Shown here: one piece after another, positions 17,345-26,690 of the stretch
How the letters are laid out: each line of letters starts with the position of its first letter
Numbering within the stretch: position 1 is the stretch's first letter
Source of the DNA: Streptomyces ferrugineus
GTDB lineage: Bacteria > Actinomycetota > Actinomycetes > Streptomycetales > Streptomycetaceae
Direction of reading: 5' to 3'
NCBI RefSeq assembly: GCF_015160855.1
Contig: NZ_CP063373.1
Location: 8,903,001-8,967,000, forward strand
Length of the DNA: 64,000 nt
Position numbers and translations under genes: made by a program
Notes under the pieces: model-generated
Told to the model about the DNA's origin: nothing
The model's input: only the letters and a program-made list of their open reading frames with translations
Database searches by the model: none

Positions 17345-18175
17345 GTGTCCTCGAAGAACGACCGCCCTGAACAGGGCGACGCGCCCAGCAAGTCCGAGCA
17401 GACCCGTGCCCTGATCCTGGAGACGGCCATGCGGCTGTTCCAGGAGCGGGGCTACGACAAGACGACGATGCGGGCGATCGCCCAGGAGGCCGGGGTCTCG
17501 GTCGGCAACGCGTACTACTACTTCGCGGGCAAGGAACATCTGATCCAGGGCTTCTACGACCGGATCGCCGCCGAGCACCGGGCGGCGATCCGGGACGTCC
17601 TGGCCACCGAGACCGAGCTGGAGGCGCGCCTCGCGGGCGTGCTGAAGGTGTGGCTGGACATCGCCACGCCGTACCACGAGTTCGCGGTGCAGTTCTTCAA
17701 GAACGCCGCCGACCCCGACAGCCCGCTCAGCCCGTTCTCCGCCGAGTCGGAGCACGCGCGCGTGGAGGCCATCGGCATCCACCGGGAGGTGCTGGCGGGC
17801 GCGACGAAGACCAAGGTGCCCGAGGAGCTGCGGGACGTCCTGCCGGAGTTGATGTGGCTCTCCCAGATGGGGCTCGTCCTGTACTGGGTCTTCGACCGGA
17901 CCGAGGGCCGCGAGCGCAGCTACCGGCTCGCCGAGCGCGGCGCCCGGCTGACCGCGCGGGGCGTGTCGCTGGCCCGGTTCCGGGTGCTGCGGCCGCTGGT
18001 GCACGAGGTGCACGAGCTGTTCACGGACTTCCTGCCGGGGATGACGAACGCGATTCCGGATCCGGCGAAGAAGACGGACCGGAAGACGGACAGCAAGACC
18101 GGCAAGAAGGCGGACCGGAAGGCGGGCTGGACGACCGGCGGCCGACGGGCGCCCGCCGAGGACGAGCGCCCCTGA
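17345..18175 (+). CDS. TetR/AcrR-family transcriptional regulator
   Basis: A protein of 276 residues. The N-terminal helix-turn-helix reads ALILETAMRLFQERGYDKTTMRAIAQEAGVSVGNAYYYFAGKE, a textbook TetR DNA-binding domain (shown here only in outline: helices at ~18-65). The ligand domain follows (~70-235). The tail is an unusual Lys/Asp/Thr-rich stretch (PAKKTDRKTDSKTGKKADRK) that probably is disordered. GTG 17345 is preferred; TAGGCT eight bases upstream would fit a leaderless transcript. It is convergent with the MMPL gene (18 bases apart). It is a candidate regulator of MMPL or of the TTGAAC palindromes at 15118/15164, but no such palindrome precedes this gene. Confidence 0.85.
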   Translation: MSSKNDRPEQGDAPSKSEQTRALILETAMRLFQERGYDKTTMRAIAQEAGVSVGNAYYYFAGKEHLIQGFYDRIAAEHRAAIRDVLATETELEARLAGVLKVWLDIATPYHEFAVQFFKNAADPDSPLSPFSAESEHARVEAIGIHREVLAGATKTKVPEELRDVLPELMWLSQMGLVLYWVFDRTEGRERSYRLAERGARLTARGVSLARFRVLRPLVHEVHELFTDFLPGMTNAIPDPAKKTDRKTDSKTGKKADRKAGWTTGGRRAPAEDERP

Positions 18176-18193
18176 ATCCGCCTGCTGGACTGG

Positions 18194-20617
18194 TCAGTTG
18201 ACCGCGTCGACCTCCCCGTCGACCAGTTCGACGTCGCACACGAGCGGCCCGTCCGTCACGACCACCTGCCCGGCCCTGGACCCGTACGACTCGGCGCTCG
18301 TCGCCAGCAGATACGTCCCCGGCGCCGGCACCGACACGATGTAGGAGCCGTCGGCCAGGGACGTCACCCCGTCCAGCCGGCGCCCGCCCTTCGTCAGCAG
18401 CGTCACCGCGGCGCCCTCGACCGGCTCGCCGTCGGCGGTGCGGACGAATCCGTGGACCACCGAGGAGCGGCCCGCCCCGACCGGCTCCGCCTCCTCGGCC
18501 ACCGGCTCCTCCTCCTTCGGCTCGACCGCGAGATGCGGCAGCCGCTTCTCCAGCCAGTCCGGCAGCCACCAGTTGGACCTGCCGAGCATGTGCATCGCGG
18601 CCGGCACCAGTGCCGTACGCAGGATGAAGGCGTCCAGGGCGACGGCGGCCGCGAGACCGATGCCCGCCATGGCGCCCTCCATGTCGCCGCTCAGCACGAA
18701 CGCGCTGAACACACAGATCATGATCAGGGCGGCCGAGTTGATGACCCGGCTGGTCTCCGCGAGGCCGACGCGGACCGCGCGCGCGTTGTCCTTGGTGTGC
18801 ACCCACTCCTCGTGCATCCGGCTGACCAGGAACACCTGGTAGTCCATGGACAGGCCGAACAGCAGGGACAGCATGATGACCGGCAGGAAGGACGTGATCG
18901 GGCCCTCCTTGCCGACGCCGATCAGCTCGGTGCCCCAGCCCCACTGGAAGATCGCCACCAGGACGCCGAAGGACGCGGCGGCCGCGATCAGGTTCATCAA
19001 GGCGGCCGTCAGCGGGACGACCAGCGAGCGGAAGGCCACCAGCAGAAGCAGGAAGCCGAGCGCGATGATCGTCGCGATGAAGTACGGCAGGCGCTCGCCG
19101 GTCACCGAGGCGAAGTCCTTGAAGACCGCGGTGACGCCGCCGACATGGGCCTCGGCCCCGGACTGCGGGATCACGTCGTCGCGCAGCCGGTCGATCAGCT
19201 GGTCCGTCTGCTCGGACTGGGGCGAGGTGTCCGGTACGACCTGGATGACCGTGACGCCGTTGGCGGGCGGCAGGTCGGCCACCTGGGCGACCCCCTCGGT
19301 CGAGCGGATGCCGTCCACCAGCCCGGCGGGGGCGTCGCCCTCGACGACCACCTGGAGCGGGCCGTTGAATCCGGGGCCGAAGCCCTCGGCGAGCAGGTCG
19401 TAGGCCTGGCGGGTGGTGGTCGACTCCTGGTGGTTGCCCTGGTCGGTGGCGCCGAGGCGCAGCGACAGCACGGGGATCGCGAGGGCCGCCATGACGACGA
19501 CGGCCAGCGCCACGACCGGGCGCGGCCGCCTTTGGACGTACGACGACCAGCGCGCCGCGAGTCCGCTCGCCTCCGCCGGTTCCGGTCCCGTCACGGCGAG
19601 CCGGCGCCGCTGCCGGCGGCTGAGCACCCGCATGCCGAGCAGGCCGAGGAGGGCCGGCAGCAGGGTGATCGCGGCGAGCACGCTCAGGACGACGGTGAGC
19701 GAGGTCGCGACGACCACGCCGTCCAGGAACCGCATGTTCATCACCAGCATCCCGGCGAGCGCGATGCACACCGTGCCGCCCGCGAACAGCACCGCGCGGC
19801 CGGAGGTGTTGAGCGCGGTCACGGCCGCCTCCTCCGGCTTCATGCCGCGCAGGATGCCGCGCCGGTGCCGGGTGACGATGAACAGGGCGTAGTCGATGCC
19901 GACGCCGAGGCCGATCAGCGAGCCGAGCAGCGGGGCCACTTCGGGCACGTCCGTGACATGGCTCATCAGCATCGTCGCGATCATGCCGGTGCCGACGCCC
20001 GCGACGGCCACGACGATCGGCAGCAGCATCGCGAAGAGCGAACCGAACGCGAGGAACAGCACGACCGCCGCGGCGAGGATGCCGACCGCCTCCGCGGTGC
20101 CCTGCGGCGGCTCCTGGGTGCGGGCGATGGCCTGGCCGCCCAACTCGACCTGGAGCCCGTCGGTCCCGGCGGCCTGTGCCGTGTCGACGACGTCCTCGAT
20201 CAGCTCCTTGGGGACGGCGTTCGCCTGCTCGGTGAAGGTGACCTGGGCGTAGGCGATCCGCCCGTCCCGGCTGATCTGCGCCGTTCCCTGTGCCGCGTAC
20301 GGGTCGGTGACCTCGCCGACCCCCTTCATCCGCCCGATCTCCTCGAGCGCGGGCTCGATCCTGGACCGTACGGACTCGTCCCGTACGGACCCCTCGTCCA
20401 CCTTCCACACCACCGTGTCGGTGTCGCCCGCGCGCTCCGGGAAGGCCTTCTCCATCAGGTCGTACGCCGTCGTGGAGTCCGTGTTCGGAAGGGAGAAGAC
20501 GTTCGCGTAGTTCGTGCCCGCGCTCGAACTCGCCGCGCCCAGGCCGAAAAGCGCCCCCAACCACAGCAACAGGACCACCAGCCGGTGCCGATAGCACCAC
20601 CGTGCCAATGCCGCCAC
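18194..20617 (-). CDS. MMPL-family transporter with a C-terminal beta-sandwich domain
   Basis: An 807-residue RND/MMPL exporter. It has two repeats, each with a large extracytoplasmic loop and about six transmembrane helices. The MmpL-type motifs are GLGVGIDYALFIVTRHRRG in the first half and FGLSMDYQVFLVSRMHEEW in the second, carrying the Asp-Tyr pair for proton relay. After the last helix (~690) comes a Glu-rich linker (PKEEEPVAEEAEP) and then an extra ~85-residue domain, VHGFVRTADGEPVEGAAV through GSYIVSVPAPGTYLL, with the look of carboxypeptidase regulatory-like (transthyretin-type) domains. That addition is unusual. The ATG has AAGGAGCG upstream. The substrate is unknown; a lipid or drug is likely. 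Confidence 0.9.
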   Translation of the reverse strand: MAALARWCYRHRLVVLLLWLGALFGLGAASSSAGTNYANVFSLPNTDSTTAYDLMEKAFPERAGDTDTVVWKVDEGSVRDESVRSRIEPALEEIGRMKGVGEVTDPYAAQGTAQISRDGRIAYAQVTFTEQANAVPKELIEDVVDTAQAAGTDGLQVELGGQAIARTQEPPQGTAEAVGILAAAVVLFLAFGSLFAMLLPIVVAVAGVGTGMIATMLMSHVTDVPEVAPLLGSLIGLGVGIDYALFIVTRHRRGILRGMKPEEAAVTALNTSGRAVLFAGGTVCIALAGMLVMNMRFLDGVVVATSLTVVLSVLAAITLLPALLGLLGMRVLSRRQRRRLAVTGPEPAEASGLAARWSSYVQRRPRPVVALAVVVMAALAIPVLSLRLGATDQGNHQESTTTRQAYDLLAEGFGPGFNGPLQVVVEGDAPAGLVDGIRSTEGVAQVADLPPANGVTVIQVVPDTSPQSEQTDQLIDRLRDDVIPQSGAEAHVGGVTAVFKDFASVTGERLPYFIATIIALGFLLLLVAFRSLVVPLTAALMNLIAAAASFGVLVAIFQWGWGTELIGVGKEGPITSFLPVIMLSLLFGLSMDYQVFLVSRMHEEWVHTKDNARAVRVGLAETSRVINSAALIMICVFSAFVLSGDMEGAMAGIGLAAAVALDAFILRTALVPAAMHMLGRSNWWLPDWLEKRLPHLAVEPKEEEPVAEEAEPVGAGRSSVVHGFVRTADGEPVEGAAVTLLTKGGRRLDGVTSLADGSYIVSVPAPGTYLLATSAESYGSRAGQVVVTDGPLVCDVELVDGEVDAVN

Positions 20618-20773
20618 GCTTCAACGCTCCTTAGTCGGTCGGTTGGTCCCCCAGGTCCTGGGCAACAGGATTGGCGCCGGCACGCAGGTGCGGGGATGCG
20701 TACGCCATGACTCTCAAGGAACTCCAAAGCGCCGACTCGCCCCGTTGTCAGTGGGCCCGCCGATACTGGGGGC

Positions 20774-21463
20774 ATGACGACGGGTTCTGGCACCGTGCTG
20801 GTCGTGGAGGACGAGGAGAGCATCGCCGACGTCCTCGCCATCGCCCTGCGCTTCCACCGGTTCGAGGTGATGACGGCGGGCACCGTCCGCGAGGCGCTGT
20901 CCCTGGCCGAGCGCACCCGCCCGGACGCGGCGCTGCTGGATGTGATGCTCCCGGACGGCGACGGCCGCGCCCTCGGACGTGAACTGCGCGAGCGCCGCCC
21001 GGACCTGGCGCTCGTCTTCCTCACCGCACGCGACTCGCCCGCCGAGATCGTCGGCGCCCTCGGCTTCGGCGACGACTACATCACCAAGCCGTTCGACGTC
21101 GACGTGGTCATCGCCCGGCTCACGGCCGTCCTGCGCCGCACCCGGCCGGCCGACGTCCTGCCGCAGCGGCCACCGCTCAGATACGGCGACCTGGAGCTGG
21201 ACGAGGCGACGTACTCGGTGCGCCGCGCGGGCCGCACCGTGGAGCTCACCCCCACCGAGTACGCGTTGCTGCGCTTCCTGGTGCGCAACGGCGGCCGGAT
21301 CGTGCCCAAGGACCAGCTCCTGCGCCACGTCTGGCAGTACGAGCACACCCCGCCCGACTCGACCGTCGTGGAGACCTACATCAGCTATCTGCGGCGCAAG
21401 CTGGACGCCCTGGGACCGCCGGTGATCACCACACGGCGGGGCGTCGGATACGGGCTGGCATGA
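20774..21463 (+). CDS. OmpR/PhoB-family response regulator
   Basis: A 229-residue regulator. The receiver domain has the acidic pair VVEDEES, phospho-acceptor Asp in ALLDVMLPDGDG near residue 57, and Lys in TKPFDVD. The C-terminal winged helix (~130-229) contains ELTPTEYALLRFLVRNGG, LLRHVW and VETYISYLRRKLD. The stop overlaps the kinase start (ATGA), so the two are coupled. It is divergent from the MMPL gene across 156 bases, so it may control it. Confidence 0.93.
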   Translation: MTTGSGTVLVVEDEESIADVLAIALRFHRFEVMTAGTVREALSLAERTRPDAALLDVMLPDGDGRALGRELRERRPDLALVFLTARDSPAEIVGALGFGDDYITKPFDVDVVIARLTAVLRRTRPADVLPQRPPLRYGDLELDEATYSVRRAGRTVELTPTEYALLRFLVRNGGRIVPKDQLLRHVWQYEHTPPDSTVVETYISYLRRKLDALGPPVITTRRGVGYGLA

Positions 21464-22947
21464 GGCTCCCCTGCGTCCCGCGCGCCGGTCGCCGGCGCGG
21501 CATCCACTCGCTGCGCGGCAAGCTGACGCTGGCCAACGTGGCGCTGCTGGCCGTCGGCATCGCCGTCGCCACCGCGGTCAGTCTGATGACGGCGCGGTTC
21601 TATCTGCTCGACAAGGTCGACACCGAGCTGAAGAGCGCGCGCACCACGCTCGGCAACGCCGGGTTCACCCTGCGCCAGATCGAGTCCCTGAGCGAACTGG
21701 GCGTCGCCCTGGACACGTTCAACGACAGCGGGGCCCGCGACACGGATCCGCTGCCGGGCCCGTCCATGGTGTACGTCGCGGTCGGCTCCACCGGACGGCC
21801 GGTGGCCCTCGGCCCGTTGGAGCCGACCGCACGCCAGCGCGCCCTGGCCGCCGCCGCGAAGGACCCGGCCGCGCTCGCCGCCGCCGAGGAGCCGCGGGAC
21901 GTACAGGTCGAGGGCGAGCGCTACCGGATGGTCGGGGCGCAGCTGTCGGACGGCACCGTCGTGCTGATAGCCGTCCCGACCGAGGGCCTGCACGAGGGCA
22001 TGGGCAAGGCCCTCAAGATGGACCTGGCCGTCGGGACCCTGCTGCTGGCGCTGCTCGCCTGTCTGACCATGATCAGCGTACTGCGCTGGATGCGGCCGCT
22101 GGAGGACATGGTGGAGACCTCGTCGGCGATCGCCGAGGGCGATCTGACCCGGCGCGTGCCCTCCAGCCGCGAAGCCACCCTGGAGGTCGAGCAGCTCAGG
22201 GTCGCCCTCAACTCCATGCTCCACCAAGTGGAGTCGGCGCACCGCACGCGCGAGCGCAGCACGGCCCAGCTGCGCCGCTTCGTCGGCGACGCCTCGCACG
22301 AGCTGCGCACCCCGCTGTCGGCGATACGCGGCTACCTCCAGCTCTACGACAAGGGGATGCTGACGGAACCGGCCGAGCGCAAGCGCGCCTGGGACCGGAT
22401 GAACGGCGAGGTCGACCGCATGGGACGCCTCGTCGACGAGCTGCTCACCCTCGCCCGGCTCGACCAGCGGCCCGAACTGCGGTTCCGCAACGTCGATCTG
22501 AGCCGCCTGGTGCGCGACGCCGCCGAGGATCTGCGGGTGCAGCAGCCCGAGCGGCCCATCACGGTCGGCGCCGACGGCACCCTGCTCGTGCGCGCCGACG
22601 AGGCGGGGCTGCGCCAGGTGCTGGGCAACCTGCTGAGCAACGTCCGCACCCACACGCCCGCCGATGTGCCGGTGCGGCTGGGGGTGGAGCGGGCCGACGG
22701 CGTCGTACGGCTGTGTGTCGCGGACAAGGGGCCCGGGCTGAGCGAGGAGGACGCGGCCCGCGTCTTCGACCGGTTCTTCCGGGCCGGCGGGGGTGCGGGC
22801 AGCGGGCTGGGCATGGCGATCGTGCAGGGCGTGGTGGAGGCGCACGGCGGGGAGGTGGCGGTGCGGACGGCGCCGGGTGAGGGCTTGAGGGTAACGGTGA
22901 GTCTGCCGACCCAGGGGCGCGAGGAACTGCGCGAACGGCCACACTAG
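21460..22947 (+). CDS. Sensor histidine kinase
   Basis: A 495-residue membrane kinase. Transmembrane helices at ~27-47 and ~190-210 flank a ~140-residue extracytoplasmic sensor. A HAMP region (RPLEDMVETSSAIAEGDL) precedes the H-box SHELRTPLSAIRGYL near residue 283. The ATPase domain has the N-box LGNLLSNVRTH, the G1 box DKGPGLSEED, and RFFRAGGGAGSGLGMAIV. ATG 21460 overlaps the response regulator stop by four bases. The ligand is not deducible. Confidence 0.93.
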   Translation: MRLPCVPRAGRRRGIHSLRGKLTLANVALLAVGIAVATAVSLMTARFYLLDKVDTELKSARTTLGNAGFTLRQIESLSELGVALDTFNDSGARDTDPLPGPSMVYVAVGSTGRPVALGPLEPTARQRALAAAAKDPAALAAAEEPRDVQVEGERYRMVGAQLSDGTVVLIAVPTEGLHEGMGKALKMDLAVGTLLLALLACLTMISVLRWMRPLEDMVETSSAIAEGDLTRRVPSSREATLEVEQLRVALNSMLHQVESAHRTRERSTAQLRRFVGDASHELRTPLSAIRGYLQLYDKGMLTEPAERKRAWDRMNGEVDRMGRLVDELLTLARLDQRPELRFRNVDLSRLVRDAAEDLRVQQPERPITVGADGTLLVRADEAGLRQVLGNLLSNVRTHTPADVPVRLGVERADGVVRLCVADKGPGLSEEDAARVFDRFFRAGGGAGSGLGMAIVQGVVEAHGGEVAVRTAPGEGLRVTVSLPTQGREELRERPH

Positions 22948-22990
22948 ACCCGCAGCCGCGCTCCCGGCGAGACCCCACCACCCCGGAGCG

Positions 22991-23397
22991 TCACGGCACT
23001 CCAAGCGGAGCGACGAGCGCCCAGACGGTCTTTCCATGGCGCCCCCGGCTCCACACCCCCCACGCCGCCGCCAGGTTCTCCACCAGACGCAGTCCGCGCC
23101 CGGCCTCCTCCCACGCCCCCACCACCCGTAATCGCGGCTCCAGCTGTCCCTCGTCGGACACCTCGATCAGACAGGAGCCGTCGGCGAGCGCGGTGACGGC
23201 CACCTCGAACTCGCGCTCCATCAGCGGTCCGTGGCGTACGACATTGGTGGCCGGCTCGGAGACGAGCAGCACCGCGTCGTCGAGCGCCGGATCACGTGGC
23301 CCGTGCCCCAGTCGGCCAGGTGTTCCCGGACCCGGCACCGGGCGAGCCCGACGGACGCCGGGTGCCGGGGCAGCCGAGAGGCGTTGCGTCTCAGCAC
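22991..23397 (-). pseudogene. RsbW-like ATP-binding regulatory protein, frameshifted
   Basis: The gene starts at GTG 23397, preceded by GAGGAG, and reads VLRRNASRLPRHPASVGLAR, then CRVREHLADWGTGH: the normal N-terminus of Streptomyces HATPase_c_2 anti-sigma-like proteins. This frame then runs to a stop near 23221. The rest of the protein continues in another frame from about 23295: DPALDDAVLLVSEPATNVVRHG, IEVSDEG, GRGLRLVENLAAAWGV, ending at 22991. A single-base loss around 23294-23300 explains both. A TTA leucine codon (complement of 23129-23131) lies in the second part. It is either a true pseudogene or a sequence error; the N-box has SEPATNVVRHG instead of the usual SELATNAVRH. Confidence 0.75.
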
Positions 23398-23493
23398 GTC
23401 TGCTCCTCACCCCGCGCACACCTCGGTCACATGGTGCAGCGCGGCGCGGTCCCCCCGCATCACCAGGGGGACCGTCAAGGCCGCGAGATCGCG

Positions 23494-25050
23494 TCAGATG
23501 CGGGTGAGGCGCCAGAGGCGGAAGACGCCGGTGCCGTCGGAGAGGTACTGGCCGCCGCCGACCGCCTCGCTGGTGACGACGTACTCCTTGGCCTGCCACA
23601 GCGGGATCACCGGGACGTCGCGGGCGACGGCCTCCTGCAGCGAGCGGAAGTCCTTCGTGGCCTCCCCGCGGTCGGCGTACTGCTGGCTGGACGTGATCAG
23701 CCGGTCCACCGACTTGTCACTGTATCCGGTGTTCATGGTGGCGCCCGTCCCGACCAGCGGACCGCCGTAGGTGTCCGGGTCGGGGAAGTCGGCGACCCAG
23801 CCGACCGCGTAGGCGTCGAGCTTGCCGCCGGCCCAGCGCTTCTGGAAGTCGGTCCACTCATAGCCCTTGACGGCCACCTTGAACAGGCCGCCCGCCTCCA
23901 GCTGCCGCTTGAGCTCCGCGGCCTCCTCGGCGGCCGCGGCGCCGCGGCCGGTGCCGTAGCCGTAGGTGAAGCGGACGGGCAGGCTCACGCCGGCCTCGCT
24001 GAGCAGGGCGCGCACCTTGGCGGTGCTCAGCTTGGGGTAGGCGTCGAAGAACGACGTGGTGTGGCCGGTGATGCCCGTCGGGATCAGCGAGTACAGCGGG
24101 TCGACGGTCCCCTTGTAGACGGTGGCCGCCAGCTTCTCGCGGTCGATCAGCCAGGCCATGGCCTGCCGGACCCGCACGTCGTGCAGGGGCGAGTCGGCGC
24201 GGGTGTCGAAGTAGAGGTTGCGGATCTCGGAGCTGTCGGCCTCGGAGACGCGCTGGCCCGGGTCGGCGGCGTTCAGACCGGCGAGCACCTCGGGCGGCAG
24301 CGTCCGCGTGGCGACGTCGATCCGCTTGGCCTTCCAGGCGTCGTCGAGGGCGTCCGCGTCGCCGTAGTACCGCAGTTCGACGGGACGGCCGGTGCCGACG
24401 GCGCCCTTGTAGCTCCGGTTGGGCGCGAGGACCGCCTTCTCGTCCTTCGTGTACGAGGTCAGGGTGTAGGGGCCGGTGCCGTCGACAGCGTTGTCGGAGC
24501 GCAGGGCGTCGGCCGGATACTTCTCCCGGTCCACGATCGCGCCCGCCCCGGTGGCGACCTTGAGCGGGAACGTGGCGTCGGGCGACGACAGATGGAAGGT
24601 GACGGTACGGCCGCTCGCGCTCACCGAGCGGAGGGTGTCCAGCAGCGAGGACGGACCGACGTCCGACTTGATCCGCTTGACCCGGTCGAAGGAGAACTTC
24701 ACGTCCTGGGCGGTCATGGACCGCCCGCTCGGGAAGGTGAGGCCCTCGCGCAGCTCGCAGCGGTACGTGCGCAGACCAGTGCCGTCGAAGCCACAGCTCT
24801 GGGCCGCGTCGGGCACGGGCGTGACACCGCCCGGCTCGAAGGCCATCAGTGACTGGAAGACGTTGTTGAACAACGCCCAGGAACCGGCGTCATAGGCGCC
24901 GGCCGGATCCAGCGACGTGACCGCGTCCGTCGTACCGACCGTGATGGTGCTGCCGTCGTCCTGCTGCGACGGCAACAGCTGCCAGCCGCCCACTCCCACG
25001 GCCGCCAGCACCAGCAGCGTCGCGAGAATCCGCATGCGAACCGAACGCAT
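23494..25050 (-). CDS. Family 5 extracellular solute-binding protein (peptide-type), solitary
   Basis: A protein of 518 residues with an SBP_bac_5 (dipeptide/oligopeptide-binding) layout: ITVGTTDAVTSLDPAGAYD at the N-terminus, LREGLTFPSGRSMTAQDV, GTGPYTLTSYTKDE, VRQAMAWLIDREKLA and VGWVADFPDPDTYGG. The N-terminus (MRILATLLVLAAVGVGGWQLL) is a signal anchor without a lipobox cysteine, unusual for a Gram-positive binding protein. No permease or ATPase genes are adjacent. ATG 25050 is chosen over an upstream in-frame start because it follows GGGGAGAGGGCGG and begins the hydrophobic segment. It could feed a transporter elsewhere, or act as a sensor or peptide scavenger. Confidence 0.85.
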   Translation of the reverse strand: MRSVRMRILATLLVLAAVGVGGWQLLPSQQDDGSTITVGTTDAVTSLDPAGAYDAGSWALFNNVFQSLMAFEPGGVTPVPDAAQSCGFDGTGLRTYRCELREGLTFPSGRSMTAQDVKFSFDRVKRIKSDVGPSSLLDTLRSVSASGRTVTFHLSSPDATFPLKVATGAGAIVDREKYPADALRSDNAVDGTGPYTLTSYTKDEKAVLAPNRSYKGAVGTGRPVELRYYGDADALDDAWKAKRIDVATRTLPPEVLAGLNAADPGQRVSEADSSEIRNLYFDTRADSPLHDVRVRQAMAWLIDREKLAATVYKGTVDPLYSLIPTGITGHTTSFFDAYPKLSTAKVRALLSEAGVSLPVRFTYGYGTGRGAAAAEEAAELKRQLEAGGLFKVAVKGYEWTDFQKRWAGGKLDAYAVGWVADFPDPDTYGGPLVGTGATMNTGYSDKSVDRLITSSQQYADRGEATKDFRSLQEAVARDVPVIPLWQAKEYVVTSEAVGGGQYLSDGTGVFRLWRLTRI

Positions 25051-25298
25051 GGGTGTGCCCGCCCTCTCCCCAGGCCCGCGAAGGGCCCCCGCATGAGCAA
25101 TGGATTTCCGCCACTCCCCTAAGTGGCTGGCACACCTAATCACACGGATTTCAGCAGGGGGAAGGGGAATCTGACGACATGGGAAAGAACTTACCTACGA
25201 CGGATTCCGGCAGGATTCACAGCCCGTTCACAGGCAGGGCGTGGCGGGGCGCCGCGGGGGCCTGCCGAGAGGTCCGCGCCGAAGGCCGGTGCGAGCCC

Positions 25299-26633
25299 TC
25301 AGGCCTGACGGGACGCCAGCTCGACCACCGTGATGTCCGACTCCGCGCCCACGCGCGTGGGCGGGCCCCAGGCGCCCGCGCCCCGGGTGACGTAGAGCTG
25401 GGTGTCGCCGTACCGCTCCAGACCGGCCACCGTGGGGTTCGCCAGCTCGGCGAGGAGGTTGCCGGGCCAGAGCTGGCCGCCGTGGGTGTGGCCGGAGAGC
25501 TGGAGGTCGACGCCGTGGTCGACGGCGTCGTGGATCTGGACCGGCTGGTGGGCGAGCAGCACGCTCGCGCGCGTTCTGTCCCGGTCGCCGAGGGCCTTGG
25601 CGAAGTCGGGGCCCTGGCCCTCGCTCTCGCCCGCGACGTCGTTGACCCCGGCCAGGTCGAAGTGCGGCAGTTCGGTGCGGGCGTTCTCCAGCGGGCGCAG
25701 ACCCAGCCGGCGCACCTCCTCGATCCACTGCTCGGCGCCGGAGAAGTACTCGTGGTTGCCGGTGACGAAGAACGCGCCGTGCCGCGCCTCGAGCCCGGCG
25801 AGCGGGGCCGCCGCCGGGCCGAGGTCCTTCACGCTGCCGTCCACCAGGTCGCCGACGACCGCGATGAGGTCGGGCTGGGTGCCGTTGATGGTGTCGACGA
25901 CCCGCTGCGCGAAGCCGCGGCCCAGGACCGGGCCCAGATGGATGTCGCTGACGACCGCGATCCGGTAACCGTGCGCCGCGCGCGGCAGCTTGGCCAGCGG
26001 GACGGTGACCCGCTTCACCTTGGGGCCGCGCAGCACGCCGTAGGTGCCGTAGCCGACGGTGCCGACGGCGGCCGCGGCGGCGGCACCGGCGACGACCCGG
26101 GAGACGAAGAGGCGGCGGGAGGGATGGGCGAGGGGGCGGTCGGGAGCCGTGGCGTCCGGGGCCGCCGGGGTCATCGTCGACGTCGGGGCCGCGCCGGACG
26201 CGGACGACTGTGACTGCGACTGGCCCTCGGCCGACTCGGTGACCGACGATGTGGTCGCCGTCACTCCCGCCGGCACCAGCTCCGGCTCCGGTACGCCCTC
26301 CTGGACGCGCGCCCGCCGTTCGAGCCACCGGCGCAGCAGGGGCCGTACGAGCTCACCCGCCAGCAAGGCCAGCAGCAGGTACAGCGACAGGGCCAGCCAC
26401 AGGAAGCCCGGCCAGGCCAGGACCTGCTGGAGCCAGAAGGGTGCACCCGTGCGCTCGGCCACCAGGGCGCCGACCATCAGCGCCCAGCCGCCGGCGATCA
26501 CCACCACGCCGGCGCGGCGCACGAACCCGGGGGCACGCGTCGTGTCGCGGAACAGCCGACGCCACACCCACCAGTTGCCCGTCACCAGGACGGACACCAC
26601 GAGCAGCGCCACAAGCACGAAGACGATGACCAC
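25299..26633 (-). CDS. Membrane-anchored calcineurin-like metallophosphoesterase
   Basis: A 444-residue protein. The N-terminal third has about four membrane helices (~1-20, 36-58, 65-100), then a Gln/Ser/Ala-rich linker (~120-170) and a further hydrophobic segment near 178-200. The phosphoesterase domain follows with all metal-site motifs: VVSDIHLGP, AVVGDLVDG, FVTGNHEYF, LAHQP and LSGHTHGGQ. The fold acts outside the membrane in related YkuE/YaeI-type enzymes, possibly on lipid phosphates; the substrate here is unknown. ATG 26633 begins a clean hydrophobic N-terminus and has AAGGGAAAG upstream. The 248 bases between this gene's stop and the SBP start hold no convincing gene. Confidence 0.88.
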   Translation of the reverse strand: MVIVFVLVALLVVSVLVTGNWWVWRRLFRDTTRAPGFVRRAGVVVIAGGWALMVGALVAERTGAPFWLQQVLAWPGFLWLALSLYLLLALLAGELVRPLLRRWLERRARVQEGVPEPELVPAGVTATTSSVTESAEGQSQSQSSASGAAPTSTMTPAAPDATAPDRPLAHPSRRLFVSRVVAGAAAAAAVGTVGYGTYGVLRGPKVKRVTVPLAKLPRAAHGYRIAVVSDIHLGPVLGRGFAQRVVDTINGTQPDLIAVVGDLVDGSVKDLGPAAAPLAGLEARHGAFFVTGNHEYFSGAEQWIEEVRRLGLRPLENARTELPHFDLAGVNDVAGESEGQGPDFAKALGDRDRTRASVLLAHQPVQIHDAVDHGVDLQLSGHTHGGQLWPGNLLAELANPTVAGLERYGDTQLYVTRGAGAWGPPTRVGAESDITVVELASRQA

Positions 26634-26690
26634 GCCGACGTTCCCTTTCCCTTGCGTGACGAGTGAACGTCCCGGGTCCTGGCCGAGTTC

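Noticed and set aside
20618..20773. TTAGTCGGTCGGTTGG as a TetR operator between the MMPL and response-regulator genes
   Set aside because: It is a direct CGGT repeat without a proper palindrome, too weak to call.
25179..26213. A long plus-strand frame starting in the gap before the phosphoesterase gene
   Set aside because: It runs antisense through the metallophosphoesterase motifs and shows no family features; only the first ~120 bases are outside a real gene.
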